Translations under genes and position numbers: made by a program
Assembly: GCF_030463565.1 (NCBI RefSeq)
Contig: NC_134643.1
Location: forward strand, 168,166,491-168,230,490
Length of the DNA stretch: 64,000 nt
Source: Pelecanus crispus
Taxonomy: Eukaryota > Chordata > Aves > Pelecaniformes > Pelecanidae
Reading direction: 5' to 3'
Part shown: piece after piece, positions 12,801 to 24,000 of the stretch
Position numbering within the stretch: position 1 is the first letter of the stretch
Layout: every line of letters starts with the position of its first letter
The notes under the pieces: model-generated
What the model was told of the DNA's origin: nothing
Databases searched by the model: none
The model's input: the letters and a program-made list of their open reading frames with translations, nothing else

Positions 12801-14999
12801 CATGGCTATGGGCAAGCGTAACTGGGAATTAACAGCCGCTAAAATATTTTAAATTGAGGTTTATGATTATAACATAAACATTCATATGCTGTAAAGCCTT
12901 TTTATTTAAATACAGATGTTTTTAACATAATTATCATCCCCTCTCCCAACTGCTAAGAAATAGTAGGATAAGAGCTGTCCAGAGATTTTATAATTGCATT
13001 CCTTTAATAAAGTGTTTGAGAACCCCAAGTTTATAGCAAAAATGTGGAGAAAATGGGAGCTTATGCTTTCTTTTGGAAGGACTTTTAGAAAGACTCTTCT
13101 GGAAAAATTTGCTGGGGCCTCTAGCAGGCAGGATTTCATTTTTCATTCTTTAGTATCATAGACCTATCATTTAATCTTAATAATTTCAGAAGGCCTAAGT
13201 GTATCAGCCTAAGATAGTAAATTGTTTATGATAATGGTCAGTTATCAAAATTAGAGCATGAACAGCAGTTTAACAAATGTGACTAACCAGTACAAGCAGC
13301 GTATTTCTGATTTAACTTCACTTAATCTAGGAAGTCATGATCAAAGAATAATGGAAAACCAAAATAAGGCCGATGTTTGCAGTCAGAAACCTAGCTTTAT
13401 TACAAACTAATAGATAAACATAATTTTCTCTTAGTTTAAGATGAGATGTTAGTTACAGGTGATTACTATGTTTACCTGTGTATAATCTTAGAAGTTAGCC
13501 AAATATCTGTCTAGATGCATGACCGTTTTATTTTAGCGACAAAGATATTCAAAAGAGTATGCATCAAGATAGCATGCGTCTAGCATTAATCCTGTTGCCT
13601 TCTTTTTCTTCCTGTGTCTTCAGTGTCCCGTAGCCTGGAACTGCACATCACTGCTCCAGCAGCACTAGGGAGGGGTGAAAAAGCCTGCACAGCACATCCC
13701 ACCGGCTCTTACCTCACCACTGCGGTAAGCTTGCACGGCTGGGAATCCCTCTACCAACGGAAGGATACCGGAGATACCATTAGCAGAAGCTAGCACATGA
13801 GGGGTTAAACAATTTGCATTTCGTTAATAACACTTCATTTTTGCCCTCAAAGTTTATCTACATTAAAATATTCTAACTGTAGTGTGTTTCTGTAAGTCTA
13901 ATTATATGCGGTATGTGAAAACATATTTGATAATCACATTTCTAATTATGTGCAATCACTTCAATACACAGGTGCAAAGCTCCAGAAATATGCATATTTG
14001 AATCTCTTCATATACAGCTATAAATCACAACTTTGCAGTTACTGCAGTGTTCAGTGCCCCATTATTTCTCTGGGACTGTACTTCCTTGGATTTTTGAGTA
14101 GCTAGTGCTATTGGAACCAAAGGAATGTGCTAGGCTACTACAGACCTAGGATTGAATTTATGAATTTATGTGTATGTTCCAGTGCTAAAAAACTGTAATT
14201 CCTGACTTTTCCACCATTTATGAACACTTTAAAGTACATATTTTATAATTTATTGACAGGTACATCATGCTGACTTCAGAGATGTGGGAATCAAAATTTT
14301 TAATTTTCTTCTAGGAGCTTTAATTCTCACAATGTTCCTTTAGTATACATTTGCCTGGAATATCATATATATGTGCAAGTGAATGTGTCTTCTCCAGTTT
14401 GGATTAAACTTAAGGACCTTCTTAATGGTTTAATAATAGAAGATAATAAAAGACTTGAGCAATAAATCCATTTTCATTATACGTGTAATAGCTTGTGGCT
14501 GCACTTTTTGCTTCTTTTTCATTTATGTGTAACTGTTATTTTTTACATTGATTTTTAAAGCTGTCTTCACAATGGATTGTAATTAGCTTTGTGTATAAAT
14601 CATAAAAATTGAAAATTTTATATACTCAGATTAACTGAAAAGGACATAAAATATTAATTCGCATCATCCAAAAGTAATACTTCTATGTTCCCTCTAAAGA
14701 TACTCAGCATAAATTATTGGAAGGAATAGCTTTAGATGACTCGTCCGTAAGTATTCTTTTTCACATTTGGGAAGTGAGCTGAAATGAGCCCTGACAGGCG
14801 AGAAACCTAGCTACTAGTTTGCTACTAACATTACCAAAATGATAGACTGATGAGAAGGGACACAGCAAAATCTGAAAAGCAGGATTGGAATTTGTTCCAC
14901 TGGAACCCAAATCCATTGTATTTCACACAATAAAGCAGCATGGCTCGTTCTGTTTTGCTTTAGCTACACAAAGCTTTAATTAAAATAAATTACACTTAA

Positions 15000-15118
15000 G
15001 AGTCACAGAATAGTTTAGGTTGGAAGGGCACGCTGGAGGTCATCTTGTTCTACTTGTGCATAAAGCAGGAGCAGCTTCAAAGTTGCCTCAGGTTGCTCAG
15101 CGCCTTCCAGTCAAGAGT
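15000..15118 (-). mobile_element. CR1 LINE 3'-end fragment
   Basis: The stretch beginning CACAGAATAGTTTAGGTTGG, followed by GGAGGTCATC, is the reverse complement of a decayed CR1 3'-terminal region. It resembles the standard avian CR1 3' end that reads on this strand as ATAGAATGGTTTGGGTTGGA. It is short, 5'-truncated and non-coding. Confidence 0.75.
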
Positions 15119-16394
15119 CACAGCCGCATGAAAGACAGGGTGTCATCCTAAGCGTCGAAATTAGAGTCTGGAAATTAGAACAACGTAGTGCAGAGGTGAA
15201 CATCCTTTTTAAGAAGTGCGTTACATTTTTCTTTCCTGCACTAGAGGTGCGCTAGCAAGACGGTCAGTAGGAAAGCGAGGGATAGCTTTCCCAAAGACAC
15301 AAGATTTCTCCTGCGGGCTGCTCAGCCTGCGAGCTAGCTGGTCCCGGCACTTGGCTTCTGCGGTGGCACTGCTCCACGCACAGCCGGGAACAGGGAAGTT
15401 CCTACTGCGGACAAAGTTACCTCTCTAGGAGCACGTGCCTCCTCGCATGGCAGTGGTTCCTCGCTCCTGCCGGGTCTGTAATTCAGCCTGAGCCAGGAGC
15501 TGCTGCGTCGAGCAGCCCTACCTTACCGCTATGCCTTCACTGGAGGATGCTGGACGGTGCGGTCTATACCATAAAGCTGCACAGGTGAAAACACAGTTGT
15601 GATTCCGAACCAGTTTAAAAAGGATAGAAGAGTTTCCACAAAGAGAAACTGCACTTGGCTTTAAGTAGACACTATGTCGTGATTCTGCTGTCCTCCCTTC
15701 AGTCAAAGGTGACTTGGCTGAGTGCACATTCAGGACTCACTGGCTAATTTTCCAACTTATCTTATGTTTTCTAAGGTATCCTGGAAAGGATTCATAACTC
15801 GGCTCACTGATCTGACTAAAGAGGAAAAATCATTGATATACTTTGTTGTACAGTTATTTTATCTTTATATTTTCCATCTTGCATGTAGCAACAGCGCCTT
15901 TTGATTTGCAGATGATAGGCCTACGTGTCAAATCCTACTCCTCTGTTCTGGGAAATACTGTATTTTCTCAGTGAATGCACCTGTACCTTCACACTAGAGT
16001 CTTTTTTGATGCTGTTGTCACACTACGTGGCCAGAATTGTCCTGAGGCACTTCGTTGCACATATCAGCTTATGAATTAATTTAAAAATACTCAACTTAGT
16101 ACTTTTTATGTATAAATATTCCATCTACTCAAGTTATACTCTCCCAAGCATTTGCATGTGACAAACCATGTCTAAAATACAAGTATGTGGCTATTATTTT
16201 AATCATTAAAAATGGTGATTTAATAGCCTTATTGTACATTTTAGGCTAATTTTTGTGTCACCTGTGTATCACCTGTGTTCCTTTCACCAAGTATGCAGAC
16301 AGACTCAAAAGTTACAGTTAGGGAAAGAAGGAAAAACGTTCTTTTTTTCAACACCTGAGAACCTCACAGGGTTCTGTAAATGACAGAATAAGAG

Positions 16395-16430
16395 GATGCC
16401 AGTTAAGAACCGGGGTTGTTAGCTGGCATC
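16395..16430. repeat. 36-nt near-perfect hairpin
   Basis: Pairing the first base with the last and moving inward gives GATGCCAG against CTGGCATC, then TTAA/TTAG with one G-T wobble. One G-G mismatch follows, then AACC against GGTT around a central GG. That is 16 of 17 positions paired counting the wobble. It has no coding context and I do not recognise it as a named family. Confidence 0.8.
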
Positions 16431-16458
16431 AGAAGTGCCAACTCATGTTACATGATGA

Positions 16459-16527
16459 GCTTGATCCAGTAAGCTAGGCTTTAGCATAGTCAGACTCAGA
16501 AAAAACCTGCTATGTTAAGGATCAAGC
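16459..16527. repeat. Spaced 9-bp inverted repeat with nested inner arms
   Basis: GCTTGATCC at 16459-16467 is the exact reverse complement of GGATCAAGC at 16519-16527. Between them, CATAG (16485-16489) faces CTATG (16510-16514), so a two-tier stem-loop is possible. It lies 28 bp to the right of the 36-nt hairpin. Confidence 0.6.
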
Positions 16528-16568
16528 CCTATTTTTATCTGTTGGTACAGTCAGTTGCTCAGATTTGG

Positions 16569-16594
16569 CATGGTAGGAGCCAGCACCTACCATG
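16569..16594. repeat. 9-bp perfect inverted repeat, 8-nt loop
   Basis: CATGGTAGG at 16569-16577 is an exact reverse complement of CCTACCATG at 16586-16594, with an 8-nt spacer. It is the third stem-loop within 200 bp. Confidence 0.7.
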
Positions 16595-18009
16595 AGAAAT
16601 CCGTAAAACCACACTGTCCTGTTGGCACAGCAGAGCAGTGGCATTGCTTATGAACTTGAGCCGGTGTATCCAAATGGAGCTGCAGTCCCCATTACGGCCA
16701 CATTTTACTGCCCTCCACTCTGCAGTACAGACATGCTCAGAGATTCATAGGAAAGTTGTTGATCTGGCCTGGGAAGTATAGTCTTTACATTTCTGAGGTG
16801 GGTCATTTTAAATAACAAGCTGTAACGTCTGTGTTTATTTTACAAAGCAAAATGTTGCTTCAGCTTCTTTTCTTTTTTAACAAAAGTTGGAAAGAGAAGC
16901 ATGCTGGAAGCAAGCCATTTACTGTCACTGCAGCTGCATGTGTAGGCATACCAAGCAGCACAAATTCTGAGTGCTAGAAAGTTGCCACTGAGCAGCTTCT
17001 GTGAGCTGTTGAAACCAGGCTTATGTTGCTTCTGCACCATTTTTTCTTTCACTTGCTTGTCTCTGTAAATCAAAATGAAGAGCTACCAGACTATAAAACA
17101 TGTTTTGCATTGTTTATTACATAATACCACTATATTGAGATATGCTAATCAAATAACCCAGGTTGGTCTTTATTTTCAATGGAACGGACGAAGAGCATCC
17201 TTAATCTCTTCAGGGAAACACCTCAAATGCCTGACATAAGAGTGACATTGACAGGTTCTGAAGAGATCGGCCTGCAATGTCGCAGCAAGATAAAAGGATG
17301 CCAGCAGTTACTGCTCAGGAGGCTGTCAATTAATAACCAGATAACAGGTATATCTTTTGACGAGTGTTTGACATTTACATTACCTCCGAGTTATGAAGAA
17401 AGGGAGCCTTTCAGCTCAACAATTGTTTTCAGTCTGTTAAAAAATAAAGTTTTATTTTCAGCTAACTGAATACGCTGATGAAGTTCAACTTATTTGCACT
17501 TATTGCTACTGTTTCTATTAAATAGACATAGCTCACTGTGACTTATACTATAAAACATTTGCATCTTACTGAGAAGTCTCCATTAATCACTTCCTCTATT
17601 CACACTGAAACAGCTATGATAATCAATTCTTATTTGCACAGCTGTGATATGAATAATTTTAAAATTTTGCTGTAATTGTTTTTCTGTTCTGCTGAAAAAC
17701 AGTTTCAGAGAATTAAGGATGTTTCTCACATATATATGGAATGTACGTACAAGAATGGCCGAGTGTTATTTGGAATACTTAATTACATAAAATTCTGCTG
17801 TAGAAATGGAGATTAAGTCAGCTCACCATCTTCTAGGTTTGCACACTGCTTAAAGATTTAAATCTGCCTTTGTCCAAATATAAAGAAAGAGATTTTTGAG
17901 AAGCGTGTATTGGCTCTTTGTGGCTAGAATGTAGCTAAGGTACCAAAGCAAAGGGAAGATGGATAAATATGCAAAAGCTTTTCTAAGGAAGGTAATGTAT
18001 TTCTTTCTA

Positions 18010-18186
18010 AGGAGCAACCAGAACTGCATCTTAAGCAATGGATCAGGTTGCCCTGCGAGGTTGTGCAGCTGCAGCTTTGGATTTTTTTCAAGACTTGACT
18101 GGACCTCAGAACTGACTCTGCTCTGAGCAGGAGGTTGGACTACAGACCTCCTGAGGTCCCCTCCAACTTCATTTAGCCTATACATG
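18010..18186 (+). mobile_element. CR1 LINE 3' fragment, sense strand
   Basis: The order of motifs fits a diverged CR1 3' part: ATCAGGTTGCCCTGCGAGGTTGT, an internal region ending in TTTTTTTCAAGACTTGACTGG, then GAGCAGGAGGTTGGACTACA and GAGGTCCCCTCCAACTTCAT. It matches the familiar CR1 order of contracted-domain end, 'GGTTGGACTAGATGATC' and 'GAGGTCCCTTCCAACC'. It is too short to code. Confidence 0.8.
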
Positions 18187-20559
18187 GTCCTAAATTTTAA
18201 GCACCTAATAAAACAGTAATCCTAAATGTGAGAGAGAGAGACGTCTTGGCAGGGAGATTGTGTCTCATGGAGACCTCTGAATTTAAGCAGAAAGGATAAA
18301 AACTGGAAAAGCTATTTTCTGTAGTTCACCAGATGAGTTATCTGACCTTTGATTCAGAGCTACTACTTTATCTTGCCACTGAATTTGAAGCTAGTAGTAT
18401 TTCCACAACCAGTGGCAACAAACTTTTATTTATCTTTTTGTATGGCAAATCATAAATTGTCACAGCTCAAGATGAAACAAGTACAAGCTATTAAGAATTC
18501 ACATTTAAGCAACAATAGCAGCCTCTTCAATATCAATATCAACCAAAATGTAATACAGCAACTTTATACAGAAAAGCAATTGATAGATAAGGGTAAGGTA
18601 GATGCATCCATCATCCCAAATACACGGTATTGCATGGAGTTATGAAAAATGTGTGGTAAATGTATATACATGGGGAACGTGCTTAGTAAATTTCAGTTTT
18701 GGCTGAAGAAACAGCAAAAACCAACTCACTAGTAACTGCTTTAACCATAAAAGTGTTGTTGGGTTGGTTTGGGGACTTTTTGGTAGATGATCAATATAAA
18801 ATAGCTATAGCCTATTCCGTGCAGAACAAGCGTAGTGTGAGTTCTACTAAGTCCATCACATGCATTTTGAACTTTGCTAGGGAGTGGTGGAAGTGTCTTT
18901 TATCAGTTCATCGTATGTGTTTTTACTTTCTATGGATGTGAGAGTCTGGCCACGTATATAAGTTATTAGCACAGAAAAACAAGGGGCCCAAACTCACTTA
19001 TCCACACACTACTCTGACCGTGTCATCCCTGTTAGCAGCAGCAACTGCTTTGGAACTATCAATGTAAAAGAAAAAAGCTGCTCAGACAGTATATCACAGT
19101 CTTTCTCCATATAATCAGACGCTGAATTTTGTTATTTCTAATGGCCTTACAAATGAACCAATAAAAATACTCCTGTGCTTTTAATTATTTCTGTGGAGCT
19201 ATATGAAGATTTTACTACCAGTCTTATGTAAGGTTACTTAAATCAACTGATTTACATTAAAGTTGGCATGACTGATGTGTCACAATGGTACCTGAAAATT
19301 ATCTGAGATCTTGTAACAGCACAAATTTGTGGCAGGAAGTCCAAAAGAGATCAAACACAAGGGCCCCAGACTGAATTTACATACAGCCAACCATCAGGGA
19401 TATCTTTATCGTACTTTTGGATTATAAAGACACAGCAGCCTGTAAGTACAGTCATTTTGTTTGGGCAGAGTTTCTGCACCACAGTTTGAGAACACCTGGC
19501 ATACAGATTCCTTTTGTTTGTACACGATTTTATACTGACCAGTCCTGAGTGCTAACAAACCAAACTATACAATCCATAGCCTGCACCCTAGACTAAGGCC
19601 TTAACCGGCTCCTGCCATCCACACAGCAGCTTTAAAGAGTCAGGAGGTGACTGTCAGCAAAATAAATTAAGGTGCAATCAGCAGTGAGACATTCCAGGTT
19701 TCAACTTCACGTTCCACGTTTCATGGGTCACGTTTTCCTTGGAAAAGGCGATACCCTCTGTTTTTAATACAGCTGGAGGATTCTTTCTCCAATAAACAAC
19801 TACTTGGAGCTGCTCCGTATTCACATCCCACAATATTGCTTCAGAAGCACCTGCATCAGCTCTTCTAGCTTCGCTATACAGCTGGGGGAAGAACTAAGGG
19901 AGAGAGCAGAGTTTTGTTGAGGAAATGCAATTAAGTAGTGAGATTTCAGTAACAGGTGAAAAAGAAATTGGAGACCATAAGCCTGAAAATTTTAAGTTTG
20001 AAAATAAAGGTAGGGTTCAAACAAGCATATCTTAAGTTTTTCCAGCAAAGCTCATTATCGATTGAAGAAAAAGTTACGGTGGTAGGGGACAGAACACATC
20101 TCAAAATAGAAATTTGTTTGGAAAACTTTCACTTTGAGGGAGGGGGAAAAAAAAAAAAAAATTACATAATTCCCTCTTCCTGTACCAAGTATATATGAAT
20201 ATGCATATATATCCTGTATGAAGCTACTCACACTTACTAAATCCCTAGCTACTACTTTTAGCCGAACAACCATTTAGGACGAAGCAGCAGCAGAGGCACT
20301 GGGAGGTCTGGGGAGCTCAGGGAAGGCAGCTGCTGTCCTGGCTGCGGGATGACACGGCCCTGTCCCTCCTCAGGTGCCAGCGGCCGCCAGCAGCGCCCGC
20401 CTACGGGAGCGCCCCGCTCCGCAGTAACGGCACAGCCCCACAGGGGAAACCTGAGGGCACCCCACGCAGCACCCACACTTATAAAACAACCCGGAAATTA
20501 GAAAGGCAACGGAGATGCCCCAACCTCGGCAGAGCGACGCCTCGGCCCCTCGCAAGGCG

Positions 20560-20902
20560 GGTACAGGACCCCGCCGCAGGGCGGCGGCCTTAACGCCGCT
20601 GCTGCTGCGCTTGCGCGGGAGAGCGAGCCGGGCGGCGCGGCGCGGCGCCCCGCCCCCGCAGGTGACAGACAGGCGCCCGCGCCCCGCCCCCAGCGCCGCG
20701 TGTCAGCCGGCCTAGCCCCGCTATTTCTGTGGCGTCAGCCCCTGATTGGTCTCTGGGCTGGCCAATAGCCTGCTAGCAAGGGCTGAGCGCAGCCAATGGG
20801 AGCAAGGTAGAGGCCGAGTGGGCGGGGCGGGGGTGTCACGCCGAGGCGGAGGCTGAGGGGGCCGCGGCTGCACTGGGCACCCCTGGCCGCCCCTTCCTCC
20901 CC
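20560..20902 (+). promoter_or_regulatory. UGGT2: UGGT2 CpG-island promoter
   Basis: This CpG-dense, TATA-less segment lies upstream of the UGGT2 ATG. It has an NRF1-like GCGCTTGCGC at 20607-20616, an inverted CCAAT (ATTGG) at 20745-20749, CCAAT boxes at 20762-20766 and 20793-20797 (31 bp apart), and a GC-box run GGGCGGGGCGGGGG at about 20820-20833. A CGTCA half-CRE lies at 20733-20737. The island extends from about 20360 to 21290. The exact transcription start is not determinable here. Confidence 0.75.
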
Positions 20903-21066
20903 ATGGCGGGCCAGGCCCTGCTGCTGCTGCCGGCGGCGGTCGGCCTCCTCCTCGCCCTCCTGTGTGCCCCGCCGTGCCTCGGCGGCCCGGCTCCAGCCTC
21001 CTCCCAGGCCGTGACGGCCCGGCTGGCGGCGAAGTGGCCGGCGACCCCGCTGCTGCTGGAGGCGAG
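20903..21066 (+). CDS. UGGT2: UGGT2 exon 1 (start codon, signal peptide)
   Basis: This exon encodes residues 1-54 and ends in phase 2 at GCGAG|GTGCGT. The translation starts [20 protein letters not shown], a clear secretory signal with a hydrophobic core at about residues 5-22; cleavage is likely around CLGG-PA. It then reads into the conserved segment [19 protein letters not shown], which begins the mature UGGT N-terminus. The ATG context has C at -3, which is weak, but G at +4. No other in-frame ATG lies just upstream. Confidence 0.95.
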
Positions 21067-24000
21067 GTGCGTGCAGCCTCCTTCTCCTCCTCCCCCTGCT
21101 GCTTTCCTCAGCTGCCGCGCGGGGAGGCGGCCCCGGCCGTCTCCTTGGGGGGCGGGAGGAGGGGGGGACCCCTGCTTCTCTCCGCTGGGCGGGCTGAGGG
21201 GGAAGGTGGGCTGCCGGAGAGGGGCGGCTGCGTGTCCCTCCTCGCTTCCCCTGGCAGAGGGGGTGTTAAAGTGCTCCTGTGGCGTAAGGCTTAGCTGTCT
21301 TCTCCCCTTGTAAAACGCTGCGGGTCCTGCTGACAGGCTTTCCCGCCTTTGCAGTGTGCTGTTCAGATTGCTGTGTGCGTAACCTCCTCAGGTGTTTTGC
21401 AGGTTAGGTTGAGGAGGTGCAGTGGGCCAATCCACACAACCCCTGCTTTCCACTGACTAACAGTATCTCTTCCTCTCACCCCAGTTAGCTTACTTTCACT
21501 CATGAATGAAGTAATTATGCATAAAGGTATTAGCGAAGATGTGAAGCTGTAGTAGTAAACCATGTCTTTTTTAAAAAAAGGTATTGTTAACTTGTAATCA
21601 TAATTTCAAAATAAGAAGTGAAAATGTGTTCCAGTATTACATCTTTGTAGCCCCCCTGCCAGTTTAGTTTAAAATCAGGGTTTTTTTAATTTTGTTTTTA
21701 AACTTGCTTGCTGCTATTTGCAGAACACCCGTGAAAGGGAGAATTGCAAGCTTCTGTAATCAAAGGATTGGCAAACTTGCAAAGTAAAGATTAGAAAACA
21801 ATACACTCATGCTAGCAAGTAGATCTTTTCAGCAGACGTAAGGGGGCGGGGGGAAGTAACTGATGTTCCCTTAAGAAAAAACCACAAAACTAAAAAGTGT
21901 TACCAGTAAATGGAAGAATGGTATTTGGAATAAAGCAAACCTTACCTTTTATGCTTTGTAAGGATTAACTCATCTTTGAAAGTGTTCCAGAGATTGGGGA
22001 CCTCCCCTACATAGCAAAGTAGACATTGTCATCGATAAAAGCCTGTAATTTAATTAAAAACTATAAGCTGACACAGTGTGTGTTCTTATTTGTATATTTA
22101 GCCACTATTAAGTAAAGTTTCTGTGCTGGATTGATTTTATTTGTAACTGTATATTGGAATACCATTGGAAAAATAAAGTAAAAAATTGTGTTTATTGCTG
22201 TATCACAGAATAGTCTGCTTGCTTTACAACTCTGAGTTCAGATTCATGGTATTTTGTTCAAAATTTCTTTTGACTAAAATATACCACTGTTCAGTGTTTT
22301 ATGCTACAGAGATGTTAGATGGTCATTGAATACTTGACACTTGCTTGTTGCTGGGTGTTTGTTACTTTAAACAATGGAAGATTTTTACTGTGGTACATCT
22401 TTGGACAAAGTCAACCTATGGCCAATTCATTTTTATTTTTAAACAGTGAATTTATTGCAGAAGATGGTAATGAGAAGTTTTGGCAGTTCTTGGAAACTGT
22501 ACGAGAGTTAACAGTTTATAAGCAAGGAGGTAAGTTAAACAGCATGCTAGTTTTAATATATTATCTTGCACTGTATTTAACTTTTAAACATTAAGCTAAC
22601 ACGTTAACTAGTTCCAGTCAGGTAAAGCCTAACTCTTCCACTATTGCTTACTAGGTAGTTTTCTTTCAGAAAGTTGTAGCATATTTTCCCCTAGGAGCTC
22701 CACCTGTTAGGGGAGTTCTAAAAGCAAGGACGATGAGATGGACTGAACCGCTGTTAAAATGCGGAACAGAAATGTAAAGGTGAAAGATACCTACCTTCTT
22801 ATGTGACTCAGCAAGAACTTATAGGATATTTGGACCATGTTTTGTGTAAGATGGATGTTTGTAGGTGTCCTGGTTTCGGCTGGGGTAGAGTTAATTTTCT
22901 TCCTAGTAGCAGGCATAGTGCTGTGGTTTGGATTTAGTAGGAGAAGAATGTTGATAACACACTGATGTTTTAGTTGTTGCTAAGTACTGCTTGTGCTAGT
23001 CAAGGACTTTTCAGCTTCCCATGCTCTGCCAGGCGCACAAGAAGCTGGGAGGGGGCATAGCCAGAATGGTTGACCCAAACTGATTCCATTGATTCCATAT
23101 GATTCCATACCATATGACGTCATGCTCAGTATATAAACTGGGGGGGGTTGGCTGGGGAGCAGCGATCGCTGCTTGGGAACTGGCTGAGTATCGGTCAGCA
23201 GGTGGTGAGCAATTGCATTGTGCATCACTTGCTTTGTATATTATTATTATTATCATTATTATTATGTTGTTACTATTATCATTACCATTTTACTTTATTT
23301 CAATTATTAAACTGTTCTTATCTCAACCCAGGAGTGTTTCTCACTCTTACTCCTCCGATTCTCTCCCCCATCCCATCGGGGTAAAGGGAGTGAGCGAGCG
23401 GCTGTGTGATGCTTAGTTGCTGGCTGAGGTTAAGCCATGGCAGTAGGGGAGAGAATGCCACAAATAACTAAAATGAGAATTCTAGCTAAAGGAAAAAATG
23501 AAAAGAATGACCCAAAAAGGTTTGATACTTGTAGATGATGTAGAGACTTTTCTAGCAGTAATACTGGTGTGTTAGAATAAATGTTTATCACTGTCAAAAT
23601 AGGATTAAAAAAACCTTGCATGATTAAACAGAAGAATATTAAGTTGTTAGAAATCTGGAGAGAACAATAAAGCCTAAAATCCAGCAAAGGAAGCATTAAA
23701 GTGAGTCACCCCAGAAGATACCTTAGAGAGTAGTTTACTAGAGATGACCATGGTAATGAAAAGCTTTGAAACCTACCAGGCCTTATAGCAGTTTGGTCAA
23801 TATTAGACCTGCTTAGTAGGTCACTAGATGAACAAGGTGAAAAAAGCTTCAAAAGAAGGTAAGGCAGTTTCATTTTGCTCTTTAGTTCAGAATAGTACAG
23901 CTCTTTAGGCATGAGTGTGAGGACCTAACGCTACCACTAGAAGAGACTTCAGGTAAATTGAATGTTACATTAATAGTCAAAAGCTAAAAAATTGTGGAAA

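Larger units (their letters stand above)
5171..20360. other. Intergenic region between divergent HS6ST3 and UGGT2
   Basis: About 15 kb of mostly AT-rich DNA separates the two CpG islands. No ORF here resembles a known protein; the longest open frames are around 100-130 codons and have no recognisable motif. I identify two CR1 scraps (about 15000-15118 and 18010-18186), a 29-A run at 6807-6835, a short GA repeat near 18228-18241 and a hairpin-rich stretch at 16395-16594. Enhancers or lncRNA genes could be present but cannot be recognised from sequence alone. Confidence 0.7.

Noticed and set aside
20515..20715. ATG-initiated frame upstream of UGGT2 exon 1
   Set aside because: It is a CpG-island shadow, Arg/Pro/Ala-rich. 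It may be outside the transcript, and its frame ends before the true ATG at 20903.
20728..20797. Possible ER-stress response element in the UGGT2 promoter
   Set aside because: The CCAAT boxes lack CCACG at nine bases' distance on either strand.
22866..23442. Full-length endogenous provirus
   Set aside because: There is no second LTR and no gag, pol or env sequence alongside; the target duplication closes directly around one LTR.
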